Of a stretch of 64,000 nucleotides of DNA, positions 43,643 through 52,676 are shown piece by piece. Position numbers and translations under genes: made by a program. The first letter of the stretch is position 1. Each line of letters opens with the position of its first letter. The stretch is from contig NZ_JARESG010000007.1 in NCBI RefSeq assembly GCF_029076445.1, forward strand, positions 62,001-126,000. Reading direction: 5' to 3'. This stretch comes from Pseudarthrobacter naphthalenicus (GTDB lineage: Bacteria; Actinomycetota; Actinomycetes; Actinomycetales; Micrococcaceae). The notes beneath the pieces were generated by a model. It was not told the DNA's origin, searched no databases, and worked only from the letters and a program-made list of their open reading frames with translations.

Positions 43643-45502
43643 ATGGAGCGAACCGGGTGCGCTGTTGTGGGCGGAGGCCCGGCAGGCATGATGTTGGGAC
43701 TCCTGCTGGCCCGGGCCGGGGTGAACGTCACGGTCCTGGAAAAGCACGGCGACTTTCTCCGGGATTTCCGCGGCGACACCGTCCACGCCTCCACTATCCG
43801 GTTGATCGACGAACTGGGACTCGGCGACGGATTCCGTAAACTTCCGCAGAGCCGGCTGAACACTGTTGCCCTGCCTGTCCCGGGCGCCGGTCTTCTCATT
43901 TTCGGCGACTTCGCGTCCCTCGAGCCCCCGTATAACTACATCGCCATGATGCCGCAATGGGACTTCCTGAACTTCCTGGCCCGCGCGGCTGCGCGCGAAC
44001 CGACCTTCACCCTGCTGATGGAGCATGAGGCGGTATCACTGACCTTCGACGGCGGCCGCGTCACCGGTGTCCGCTACCGGACAGGTGATGGCGGTGAAGG
44101 GACACTGTCCGCGGATCTGGTGGTGGGCGCCGACGGCCGGCATTCGGTGGTCCGCCGCGATGCCGGGCTGCAGCCGAAGGAGTACCCGGTGCCGTTCGAT
44201 ACGTGGTGGTTCAGGCTTCCCCGCTTTGCCTCCGAGAAAGGCGAGGTGGCCGGCATCGTGCCCGCATTCCGGGACCGGGAGGCCATGATTGCCCTGTTCC
44301 GTGACGACTATTACCAGATGGGATACCTCGGTCCGAAAGGCATGGACGCGCAAATCCGGGCTGAGGGCGTGGAGCGGTTCAGGGAGCGGGTTGCCGCCCT
44401 GCGTCCCGACCTCGCCGACCGGGTCGATGCCATCCGTTCAGTGGAGGACCTGCACTGGCTGGATGTGCGCCTGGACCGGCTGAAGCGCTGGTACGTGGAC
44501 GGGCTGCTGTGCATCGGGGACGCCGCGCACGCCATGTCGCCGGCCGGGGGTGTGGGCATCAATCTTGCCATCCAGGATGCCGTCGCGGCGGCGGCCAGGC
44601 TGGCTCCGGCGCTGCTCCGGGGGCGTGTGCCGGTGAAGGACCTGGCTGCGGTGCAGCGGCGGCGGAGGATGCCCACCGTTGTTGTTCAGAGCGTCCAACG
44701 CCTCATGCACCGGACGGTGTTCGTTCCGCTGTTCGCCGGGAAACGCACCGGGGTGCCGCCGTTCGTGCTGTTTGTGGTCCGGCATGTTCCAGTGGCGCGG
44801 CGGCTCATGCCCCGGATGATCGCCTTCGGGCCCAGGCCCGAGCATGCGCCGGCTTTTGCCCGCCGCAGTCCGTTGCCGGCCGCACCCGGGCGCGCCGTCA
44901 CATACCCGGAAACCACTAAAGTGGACACCATGACTTCCCCTCTTGATGCCGCAGCCGCACATGCCCGCCTCCTGGAACTGATCAAGGAACTTGCCGTTGT
45001 CCGCGGCAAAGTGACCCTGTCCAGCGGCGCCGAGGCCGATTATTACATTGACCTGCGCCGCATCACCCTGCACCACGAAGCGTCCAAGCTGGTGGGTCAG
45101 GTCATGCTGGCATTGGCCGACGACGCCGGGATCGACTTTGAGTGCGCCGGCGGCCTGACCATGGGTGCTGACCCCGTGGGCACCGCGGTGATGCATGCAG
45201 CCGTTGACGCCGGCCGGCCGGTGGACGCTTTTGTGGTCCGCAAGGCCCAGAAGTCCTACGGTATGGGCCGCCAGGTTGAGGGGCCGTCCGTTGAGGGGCG
45301 CAAGGTGCTGGTGCTCGAGGATACGTCCACCACCGGCGGGTCGGCGCTGACCGCCGTCGAAGGCGTGCGCAAAGCAGGCGGCAATGTGGTCGCTGTGGCC
45401 GTCATTGTTGACCGGGACACAGGGGCCAAGGAGAAAATTGAGGCCGAGACCGGGGTGCCGTACCTGTTCGCGTTCGGCAAGGACGAGTTGGGACTTTCCT
45501 AA
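43643..45502 (+). CDS. FAD-dependent monooxygenase continuous in frame with PyrE
   Basis: A 619-codon reading frame with no stop between two enzymes. Residues 1 to about 410 are a group A flavoprotein hydroxylase: GxGxxG motif CAVVGGGPAGMMLGLLLARAG, DG motif LVVGADGRHSVVRRDAG, GD motif CIGDAAHAMSPAGGVGINLA. Residues 430-619 are orotate phosphoribosyltransferase. The joining stretch (ARRSPLPAAPGRAVTYPETTK) is translatable but contains a -10-like box just before the pyrE ATG. Either a true bifunctional protein is made, or the flavoprotein gene has lost its stop and PyrE is also made separately. Flavoprotein substrate unknown. Confidence 0.85.
   Translation: MERTGCAVVGGGPAGMMLGLLLARAGVNVTVLEKHGDFLRDFRGDTVHASTIRLIDELGLGDGFRKLPQSRLNTVALPVPGAGLLIFGDFASLEPPYNYIAMMPQWDFLNFLARAAAREPTFTLLMEHEAVSLTFDGGRVTGVRYRTGDGGEGTLSADLVVGADGRHSVVRRDAGLQPKEYPVPFDTWWFRLPRFASEKGEVAGIVPAFRDREAMIALFRDDYYQMGYLGPKGMDAQIRAEGVERFRERVAALRPDLADRVDAIRSVEDLHWLDVRLDRLKRWYVDGLLCIGDAAHAMSPAGGVGINLAIQDAVAAAARLAPALLRGRVPVKDLAAVQRRRRMPTVVVQSVQRLMHRTVFVPLFAGKRTGVPPFVLFVVRHVPVARRLMPRMIAFGPRPEHAPAFARRSPLPAAPGRAVTYPETTKVDTMTSPLDAAAAHARLLELIKELAVVRGKVTLSSGAEADYYIDLRRITLHHEASKLVGQVMLALADDAGIDFECAGGLTMGADPVGTAVMHAAVDAGRPVDAFVVRKAQKSYGMGRQVEGPSVEGRKVLVLEDTSTTGGSALTAVEGVRKAGGNVVAVAVIVDRDTGAKEKIEAETGVPYLFAFGKDELGLS
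44930..45502 (+). CDS. pyrE: Orotate phosphoribosyltransferase
   Basis: Transfers ribose-5-phosphate from PRPP to orotate in pyrimidine synthesis; 190 residues from the internal ATG, full length for the family. Conserved GKVTLSSGAEADYYIDLRR, GGLTMGADPVGTAVM, VRKAQKSYGMGRQVEG and the PRPP motif VLVLEDTSTTGGSALTAVE. TAAAGT (44917-44922) lies 7 nt before the ATG without a Shine-Dalgarno sequence, so a leaderless transcript is probable. The same frame also runs in from the flavoprotein upstream. Confidence 0.94.
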   Translation: MTSPLDAAAAHARLLELIKELAVVRGKVTLSSGAEADYYIDLRRITLHHEASKLVGQVMLALADDAGIDFECAGGLTMGADPVGTAVMHAAVDAGRPVDAFVVRKAQKSYGMGRQVEGPSVEGRKVLVLEDTSTTGGSALTAVEGVRKAGGNVVAVAVIVDRDTGAKEKIEAETGVPYLFAFGKDELGLS

Positions 45503-45598
45503 CAGCCGCAGCATCACGAGGGGGGAAGCAGGGCGGAGAAGCGCGAGGGGCCGGTATCATATTCTCAGGCCTTTTCGCACCATTTGGAGAAATGCACC

Positions 45599-46414
45599 AT
45601 GCTCTCACCCGACGCACCCTTGAACACCACCGAACAGATCCAGGGCCTCATCCTGGAAAGTGCTGATTTCGAGGAGTTCCTCAACGAGCTTGCCAGGCTT
45701 TCAGCCCACCAGATGGCAGGCGACGGCGATGACGCCCTGTGCGGAATCACGCTGCTCCGTGACCGCAAGGCCGCCACCATCGGCTGGAGCAGCGACGACG
45801 CCCGCGACGTGGACCAGATCCAGTACTCCCTGGCACAGGGTCCCTGCCTGACGGCGGCCGAGGAACAGCGGGAAGTGAACGTGCCGGACCTGTTGGAGGA
45901 GGACCGCTGGGGGCCGGCCTACGCCGATGCCGTGGCCTCCCACGGGCTGCGGTCAGTTCTTTCGGTGCCCTTCAACCTTCAGGGCGAGGCGCGGGCAGCC
46001 ATGAACCTATACTCGGACGTGCCGCACAAGTTCGATGAACATGCTGCAGCCAAAGCCCGCGGATTCACCCGGGAGATTTCCCAGGCCCTGCAGCTGGCTG
46101 TCAGGTTCGCCGTCCACAGCGACAACGCCACCAACCTCCGCGCCACGCTGGAATCCCGCACCGTCATCGACATCGCGATTGGCGTGGTGATGGCGCAGAA
46201 CCGCTGCAGCCAGGATGCAGCGGTCCAGATCCTGACCGACGCCTCAAGCAACAGCAATACCAAGCTGCGGGACATTGCCAAGGCCCTTGTGGATTCCGTG
46301 GGCGGAACCGGCACCCGCACCCATTACCAGCAGCCGGGCCAGGCGCCGGCCGGCTCCCGCGAGCCGACTGTGCTTGTGCAGGGTCAATCCGAAGGTTACG
46401 CTTACGGAGGTTGA
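45599..46414 (+). CDS. GAF-ANTAR domain protein (RNA-binding antiterminator)
   Basis: 271 residues. A GAF sensor domain at about 20-165 (IQYSLAQGPCLTAAEEQREVNV, LRSVLSVPFNLQGEARAAMNLYS) is followed by an ANTAR domain at about 172-228 (ATLESRTVIDIAIGVVMAQN), which binds paired hexaloop hairpins in mRNA leaders to prevent termination. A polar C-terminal tail follows. ATG at 45599 with GGAG 9 nt upstream; a TTG at 45584 overlaps that Shine-Dalgarno sequence and is rejected. Signal and RNA targets are unknown; I saw no clear target pair nearby. Confidence 0.92.
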   Translation: MLSPDAPLNTTEQIQGLILESADFEEFLNELARLSAHQMAGDGDDALCGITLLRDRKAATIGWSSDDARDVDQIQYSLAQGPCLTAAEEQREVNVPDLLEEDRWGPAYADAVASHGLRSVLSVPFNLQGEARAAMNLYSDVPHKFDEHAAAKARGFTREISQALQLAVRFAVHSDNATNLRATLESRTVIDIAIGVVMAQNRCSQDAAVQILTDASSNSNTKLRDIAKALVDSVGGTGTRTHYQQPGQAPAGSREPTVLVQGQSEGYAYGG

Positions 46415-46452
46415 GCCGTCGGCCATAGACACCCCCTTTATTTGGAGTACCT

Positions 46453-47094
46453 ATGGACCGCACCTCACAAGGCAGCGCCGGCCTTCAGGCCACCACCAAC
46501 CGTGACGAGCCGACAGACACCGTCCGGATCGACGTCCTGGGAAGCCTCGACCACGCAACCCGGCCGTCCCTCGTCACCATGATTCAAAGGCTCCGCAGCC
46601 GGGGAATCCAATCCCACATCCGAGTGGACCTGTCCGCTGCCGTCCGCGTGGAGTCAGCCGCGCTGGCGGGTCTTCGCAGCGATTTGAACGCCATGGAGGG
46701 CGCCCCGGGAACGCTCGGTGGCGGCGTCTCCCTGGTGTTGACCGGCGTTGACGCCGAACAGTCGGAAGACCACACCGTGGTGGCCCTGCGGGAAATCTCC
46801 GCGGAACTCGAGGCCGAATTTGCCACTGCCGTGGAAGCCGCGACAGCTGAAGCAAGTGGTAACGGGACCAGCGAACGGCCGCCTGTGCCGCTGTCCCTCC
46901 GCCCGCTTGAGGAATACACCGACGAGGAGCTCTTCCTCGCCAGCGACGAAGTCTTTTCGCTGCTTGACGATCCCGAGGCCGTGGGCGGCCCGGACCTCCT
47001 GGGCCGGTACAACGACATTGGGCAGGAAATTCTGCGCCGCACCCCGCTCAGTGAGCTCCTGAACCCCGCCGGCGAGCGGCAAGCCGCCAGCTGA
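46453..47094 (+). CDS. Unknown protein with STAS-like N-terminal region
   Basis: 213 residues. The N-terminal half (VRIDVLGSLDHATRPSLVTM, HIRVDLSAAVRVESAALAGL) has the strand-helix rhythm and placement of a STAS/anti-sigma-antagonist fold, but the usual phospho-Ser motif is not evident. The C-terminal part is acidic (EEYTDEELFLASDEVFSLL). It follows the GAF-ANTAR gene by 38 bp with GGAG before the ATG, so the two may form a stress-signalling pair. Function not assigned. Confidence 0.7.
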   Translation: MDRTSQGSAGLQATTNRDEPTDTVRIDVLGSLDHATRPSLVTMIQRLRSRGIQSHIRVDLSAAVRVESAALAGLRSDLNAMEGAPGTLGGGVSLVLTGVDAEQSEDHTVVALREISAELEAEFATAVEAATAEASGNGTSERPPVPLSLRPLEEYTDEELFLASDEVFSLLDDPEAVGGPDLLGRYNDIGQEILRRTPLSELLNPAGERQAAS

Positions 47095-47176
47095 CGGTGC
47101 CTCGCCCCCTGCCCGGAGATCAGCAAGATGGAAACCGGGTTGCGGGGGCGGCTTCTCCTGTGGCTACGGTAGAGAT

Positions 47177-48226
47177 GTGCCGTACAGGGAGGAAGCAGAA
47201 CCGCTGGAGGAGCGCAGGCGGCCGGGAGCTGAACAAGCCCGGCTGCTTGCCGATGCCGCTGCCCTCAAGCGGTTTTCCCGCCGCGGTTTCCTGACCGGGG
47301 CGGGCCTGTCAACCGTGCTCGCCGCGGACATGCTCTTCACCCGCCGGGTCCAGGCGGAGCGGCGGGTCAACAAGATCCTGCAGGTGCCGGACGACTTCGC
47401 CGACGCCTATTATCCGAACGCCAGCTGGTTCCTCTTTCCCGGTTTCAAGACCAGCTGGGAAGAAGCGCAGTGGATCCTGAACGCCCTGCGGGGGGCGCTG
47501 AACAAGCGGGGCCAGCTCGCCGCCGTCGGCTATTCCAACCAGGGCCTGGACATCGACCGGGTGGTGACCGCGGTCATCGAGTACGTGCGCGCCAGGAAGC
47601 TCACCAAGCTCTACTTCTACGGACACAGCTTCGGCGGCATGGTGGCCACCCAGGTGGCCGCGCGGCTGCGGGAGCTCTACGGGGTTGAGGTTGAGTTCAT
47701 CCTGCTGGACTCCACCCCGTACAGCCGGAGCGACGTGCTCGACGAGAGCTGGTTCGACGGCGTGGTGCTCCTCTACGAGAGCGGCTTCCGGTTTCCGTCC
47801 GTGCTCCGCGGCGGCTACGAGTTGGGCGAGCGCGTTATCCACAAGGACGAGCGGACCTGGCGCCAGATCATTGACCAGTCGTGGGAGCAGCTGTCTCCGA
47901 TCGCTCCCTCCAGCGTGCTGATCCAGTCTGAATCCGCGTACATCTACCACTTTGACGGCAGCCGCTTTGTGGACCGGCTGGGAGGCACCCGGATGGCGTA
48001 CATCGGCAACCCGAATGACCGTACCGTCCGGTACCCGGCGGCCAGGGGCGCGTGGTCCGTCGCGTTCGCAGGCAACATGGTGTCCACCGACCTGCAGACC
48101 GAAGGCGCCCTACCGGCACACGCGAGCCCGGGCTGGAGTCCGCTCGTTTACCGGCCCATCGTGGAAAAGCTGATGGACGAATTCTTCCCGCTGCCCCGCG
48201 GCGGCTCGAAAGTCAGCGTCTTCTAG
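47177..48226 (+). CDS. Tat-exported alpha/beta-hydrolase-like protein
   Basis: 349 residues. The twin-arginine motif FSRRGFLTGAGL at about residues 32-43 plus a following hydrophobic stretch suggests Tat export. The nucleophile elbow GHSFGGM and LLDSTPYSRSDVLDESWFDG indicate an alpha/beta hydrolase. GTG start, no Shine-Dalgarno sequence, -10 TACGGT 6 nt upstream: probably leaderless. The first 30 residues are unusually acidic for a signal n-region, so the start could be internal. The 3' end overlaps the convergent HAD gene by 4 bp. Confidence 0.8.
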   Translation: MPYREEAEPLEERRRPGAEQARLLADAAALKRFSRRGFLTGAGLSTVLAADMLFTRRVQAERRVNKILQVPDDFADAYYPNASWFLFPGFKTSWEEAQWILNALRGALNKRGQLAAVGYSNQGLDIDRVVTAVIEYVRARKLTKLYFYGHSFGGMVATQVAARLRELYGVEVEFILLDSTPYSRSDVLDESWFDGVVLLYESGFRFPSVLRGGYELGERVIHKDERTWRQIIDQSWEQLSPIAPSSVLIQSESAYIYHFDGSRFVDRLGGTRMAYIGNPNDRTVRYPAARGAWSVAFAGNMVSTDLQTEGALPAHASPGWSPLVYRPIVEKLMDEFFPLPRGGSKVSVF

Positions 48227-49053
48227 ATCTGGTTCTTCAGGTCAGCCACGGAGTTCAGCACCTGGTTGGGCCGGAACGGGAACGCCGCAATATCCTCCCG
48301 CTGCGTAATGCCGGTGAGGACCAGCACCGTGTGCAGCCCGGCCTCCATGCCGGCAACAATGTCCGTGTCCATGCGGTCGCCGACCATCGCGGTGGTTTCG
48401 GAATGGGCGTCGATCTGGTTCATGGCGGAACGGAACATCATGGGATTCGGCTTGCCCACAATGTAAGGTTCGCGCCCGGTGGCCTTGGTGATCAGCGCGG
48501 CGATGGCGCCTGTGGCGGGCATCGGCCCGTCCTTGGAGGGGCCGGTGGCGTCCGGGTTGGTGGCGATAAAGCGGGCCCCTGCAAGGATCAGCCGGATGGC
48601 CATGGTGATTGCCTCGAAGGAGTACGTCCTGGTTTCGCCGAGCACCACAAAGTCCGGGTCCTGATCGGTGAGGATGAAGCCGGCCTCATGCAGCGCCGTC
48701 GTAAGCCCTGCTTCGCCGATGGTGTAGGCGCGGTTCCCCGAACCTGAGCCCCGCACCTGGTCCTTGAGGAACTGCGCGGTGGCCAGCGCGGACGTCCAGA
48801 TGTTCTCCTCGGGAACTTCCAGGCCGGAGGCACGCAGCCGGGCCGCAAGGTCGCGCGGGGTAAAGATGGAGTTGTTGGTCAACACCAAAAAGCGCTTCGA
48901 CGTATCCACCCAGCGCTGGATCAGTTCCGCGGCGCCCGGCACAGCATGGTTTTCGTGAACGAGCACACCGTCCATGTCCGTCAGCCAGCATTCGATCTCC
49001 TGGCCACTGCGGTATACGGCCGGGTTTCCGGTTACCTCGTCTGCGTCTGCCAC
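48223..49053 (-). CDS. HAD-IIA family phosphatase (NagD-like)
   Basis: 276-residue hydrolase: motif I ECWLTDMDGVLVHEN with the nucleophile Asp, motif II FLVLTNNSIF, motif III Lys in IVGKPNPMMFRSAM, motif IV MVGDRMDTDIVAGMEAGLHTV. The C2 cap (about residues 95-190) is typical of NagD/AraL proteins acting on nucleotides or sugar phosphates. GTG at 49053 with GGAGG upstream. Substrate not predictable. Confidence 0.94.
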   Translation of the reverse strand: MADADEVTGNPAVYRSGQEIECWLTDMDGVLVHENHAVPGAAELIQRWVDTSKRFLVLTNNSIFTPRDLAARLRASGLEVPEENIWTSALATAQFLKDQVRGSGSGNRAYTIGEAGLTTALHEAGFILTDQDPDFVVLGETRTYSFEAITMAIRLILAGARFIATNPDATGPSKDGPMPATGAIAALITKATGREPYIVGKPNPMMFRSAMNQIDAHSETTAMVGDRMDTDIVAGMEAGLHTVLVLTGITQREDIAAFPFRPNQVLNSVADLKNQI

Positions 49054-49213
49054 GTTTTACCTCCACAAGATAGGCGCTGTTCGCTGGTCCAGTCTGTCAT
49101 TCTTTGGGCCCGGAGCACGCGTTGCCGGCAAACAAAACGGCCAGCGCCGGGCGCCGACTCCCGCCAGGCCAACCGCTGGATGCCGGGAGGCTGACCCCGG
49201 CTAGAGTTGAAGG

Positions 49214-49897
49214 GTGACTGACCACCCCCAAACCCATTCCCCAACGCCCCTGCCCGTGCCACCTCCTGAGGAGGAATACGCGCCGAAGCCGGAGATCGGC
49301 GTCGGCCCCTGGGAAGGTGAGCTGCCCGAAGGGGACCATTGGGACGAAGAGCTGCTGGCGGACGGGGACCGGCGCAACGTGGTGGACCAGTACCGGTACT
49401 GGAAGCATGACGCGATTGTGGCGGACCTCGACTCCAAGCGGCACAACTTCCACATCGCCATCGAGAACTGGCAGCACGACATGAACATCGGGACCGTGGT
49501 GCGGACCGCCAATGCGTTCCTCGCCAAGGAAGTCCACATCATCGGCCGACGCCGGTGGAACCGGCGCGGGGCCATGGTGACCGACCGCTACCAGCATGTC
49601 CGCCACCACCCCACGGTGGAGGACTTTGTGGCATGGGCGCAGGGCGAGGGGCTGGCGATTATCGGCATCGACATCTTTCCGGACTCCGTGCCGCTGGAGA
49701 CCTACGAACTCCCCAGGGACTGTGTCCTGGTGTTCGGGCAGGAGGGTCCGGGCCTGACCCCGGAGGTCCACGATGCCGCGCTGGCCACCCTGTCCATTGA
49801 GCAGTTTGGCTCCACCCGGTCCATCAACGCTGCTTCGGCAGCGGCCATCGCGATGCACGCCTGGATCCGCCGGCACGTGTTCAACCAGCATGTCTAA
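49214..49897 (+). CDS. SpoU/TrmH-family RNA 2'-O-methyltransferase
   Basis: SAM-dependent RNA ribose methyltransferase, 227 residues. SPOUT motifs: NIGTVVRTANAFLAKEVHII (motif 1, Asn and Arg), CVLVFGQEGPGLTPEVHDAA (motif 2), LSIEQFGSTRSINAASAAAI (motif 3). An extended N-terminal segment of about 55 residues, Pro/Glu-rich, precedes the fold. GTG start with -10 TAGAGT 6 nt upstream and no Shine-Dalgarno sequence, so leaderless. Target RNA not determinable. Confidence 0.93.
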   Translation: MTDHPQTHSPTPLPVPPPEEEYAPKPEIGVGPWEGELPEGDHWDEELLADGDRRNVVDQYRYWKHDAIVADLDSKRHNFHIAIENWQHDMNIGTVVRTANAFLAKEVHIIGRRRWNRRGAMVTDRYQHVRHHPTVEDFVAWAQGEGLAIIGIDIFPDSVPLETYELPRDCVLVFGQEGPGLTPEVHDAALATLSIEQFGSTRSINAASAAAIAMHAWIRRHVFNQHV

Positions 49898-49904
49898 CCT
49901 CGCC

Positions 49905-49960
49905 GAGAGTGCACTTCGCGCTAGTCGAGTTGCCCTGGACCAGCGCGAAGTGCGCTTTCG
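49905..49960. repeat. Palindromic REP-like element, copy 1
   Basis: Arms AGTGCACTTCGCGCT (49908-49922) and AGCGCGAAGTGCGCT (49942-49956 region) match as inverted repeats at 14 of 15 positions around a 19-nt centre. A related element lies at 50950-51005. It starts 8 bp after the SpoU stop and may also act as a terminator. Confidence 0.85.
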
Positions 49961-50029
49961 TTCCACCCGACGAGCCCAAGGCTGTGGATAACTCCTGCGA
50001 GGCAGTGCGCCAGGGCAACAATTGGAGGC

Positions 50030-50989
50030 ATGCGCAAAGCTGAGTTGCCAGACCATCTCAAGGGCGTGGCCTTTGCCCTGCGGACGTCGGACAAAGCAGG
50101 CGTGACACGCACCCGGACCAGGGCAAAGGATCTCGTGCCGGTGTCCCGCGGGATACGGGTTCCGCTGTCCGCACAGCCATCCGGTGCTGACGCGCTGCGG
50201 GCCTATACGGATGTGGATGACGCATCGATACTCGCCCTTTGCTCAGCCGCGCGGATGATAGGGATACCGGTGCCGGCTCCACAGGAAGGCGACTGGCGTA
50301 TCCATCTGGCAAGGCGCCGCGGTTTCGCCGCCCCACGCAGGACCAACGTAGCGGGGCACCGCCTGACGCTGACACCGGATGAGGTCATGGAGTACGACGG
50401 CGCCCGCCTCACCACACCGGCCAGGACGTGGCTCGACCTGGCCTCCATGCGAAACTCCGTGGACGATCTCGTAGTCGCGGGGGACTACCTGGTGAACAGT
50501 CACGGGGAGGATTTTCCGTTCCCGCGCGAGTCCATATGCAGAATTCAGGAGTTGCGAGACATGATTGATCGGCATCCTGGGTTGCGGGGGATCCGGAAGG
50601 CACGCGAGGCGCTGGAACTGATCCGTGTGGGTGCTGACTCCGTCCCCGAAAGCAGGATGCGTCTAGCCCTTATAACGGCAGGATTGCCCGAACCGGTTCT
50701 GAACTTCGTCGTCCGCGGTGATTCCGGGCTGCCGGTTCTCTGGCCCGATGCGGCTTACCCCGATCATCGGATCTCCCTGCAATATGACGGTGAACACCAT
50801 GCCCGCGAGGACCAGTATCAAAGGGACATAGTCCGGGCCGAGGTGGCCGCCCGCTATGGATGGCACGAGGTCCGGATTTCGAAGAACGATCTTCGGGGTG
50901 ACCGGCAAGGCGTCGTTGGCAAGGTCCGCAGTGCCCTTGCCTATCGCGCCCAGAGTGCACTTCGTGCTGGTCGCGGCGCCGGACACTAG
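50030..50989 (+). CDS. AbiEi/DUF559-like protein with nuclease-type C-terminus
   Basis: 319 residues. The N-terminal part (LVPVSRGIRVPLSAQPSG; LTTPARTWLDLASMRNSVDDLVVAGDYLV) resembles the actinobacterial AbiEi-antitoxin-like family. The C-terminal part LQYDGEHHAREDQYQRDIVR ... GWHEVRISKNDL resembles VSR/DUF559 PD-(D/E)XK-type folds. TTGGAGG precedes the ATG. No toxin partner lies beside it. The last dozen residues (AQSALRAGRGAGH) are encoded by the second palindromic repeat. Rare-codon content is higher than in neighbours, hinting at acquisition. Confidence 0.75.
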   Translation: MRKAELPDHLKGVAFALRTSDKAGVTRTRTRAKDLVPVSRGIRVPLSAQPSGADALRAYTDVDDASILALCSAARMIGIPVPAPQEGDWRIHLARRRGFAAPRRTNVAGHRLTLTPDEVMEYDGARLTTPARTWLDLASMRNSVDDLVVAGDYLVNSHGEDFPFPRESICRIQELRDMIDRHPGLRGIRKAREALELIRVGADSVPESRMRLALITAGLPEPVLNFVVRGDSGLPVLWPDAAYPDHRISLQYDGEHHAREDQYQRDIVRAEVAARYGWHEVRISKNDLRGDRQGVVGKVRSALAYRAQSALRAGRGAGH

Positions 50990-51005
50990 CGCGAAGTGCG
51001 CTCTC
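50950..51005. repeat. Palindromic REP-like element, copy 2
   Basis: AGAGTGCACTTCGTGCTGGT (50952-50971) faces ACTAGCGCGAAGTGCGCTCT (50985-51004); 17 of 20 positions complementary. It shares AGTGCACTTCGYGCT with copy 1 and supplies the C-terminus and stop codon of the preceding gene. Confidence 0.85.
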
Positions 51006-51148
51006 GGCGCAGGCGTGTACGCAAGTGTTACCCGCCCGCGTGACCGGAAACACTGCCGCTGCAGAGAAATGGCTAGGATGGTGGCTAGCCGTAAGAGGTC
51101 TACTCCAGGGTCACAACCCATAGACGAAAATTCACCATAGGAGTCAGC

Positions 51149-52168
<1,020 letters not shown>

Positions 52169-52169
52169 G

Positions 52170-52595
52170 ATGTCCGACGAGTTCCGCAGGAACCTGATGG
52201 GCCCGGAGCCGACGCTCCTGCCAGCCGAGACGGAGGTCTACCAGCAGCTGGATGCCGGCGCGGAAGCCCTGGACCTGGTGGAGAAGCACCCCACATCGTC
52301 CCTGCTGTGGGCCGTCCTGGCGGAGGAGGCGTGGGCCGAGGGCCGCACCATCGACTCCTACGCCTACTCCCGCGTGGGCTATCACCGGGGCCTGGACTCG
52401 CTGCGGCGCAACGGCTGGCGCGGCGTGGGGCCCATCCCGTGGGAGCACGAACCCAACCAGGGCTTCCTGCGGGCGCTCTACTCGCTGGGCCGGGCCTCTG
52501 CAGCCATCGGTGAGGCCGAGGAGCCCGAGCGGATCGAGAAATTCCTGAACGACTCGGACCCCACCGCGAAGGCAGCCATCGAAGCCGGCGCTTAG
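52170..52595 (+). CDS. DUF3151 family protein
   Basis: 141 residues of a conserved actinobacterial family, function unknown. Typical features are LMGPEPTLLPAETEV at the N-terminus, HPTSSLLWAVLAEEAW, YAYSRVGYHRGLDSLRRNGWRG and PWEHEPNQGFLRALYSLGRA, a helical repeat-like arrangement. It starts one base after the fba stop, so it is translated from the same mRNA; this pairing is common in Micrococcaceae. Confidence 0.9.
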   Translation: MSDEFRRNLMGPEPTLLPAETEVYQQLDAGAEALDLVEKHPTSSLLWAVLAEEAWAEGRTIDSYAYSRVGYHRGLDSLRRNGWRGVGPIPWEHEPNQGFLRALYSLGRASAAIGEAEEPERIEKFLNDSDPTAKAAIEAGA

Positions 52596-52606
52596 AACAA
52601 AGCAAG

Positions 52607-52661
52607 GCGGGGTCATTTTACGCCCGATAACCCATTGTTATTGGGCAGAAAGTGACCCCGC
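52607..52661 (+). terminator. Terminator of fba-DUF3151
   Basis: Stem GCGGGGTCA (52607-52615) with TGACCCCGC (52653-52661), enclosing an inner CCC...GGG stem with ATAAC/GTTAT pairing. Located 11 bp after the stop, just before the IS target site. Confidence 0.8.
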
Positions 52662-52676
52662 GTTGTTGGTTAAAGT

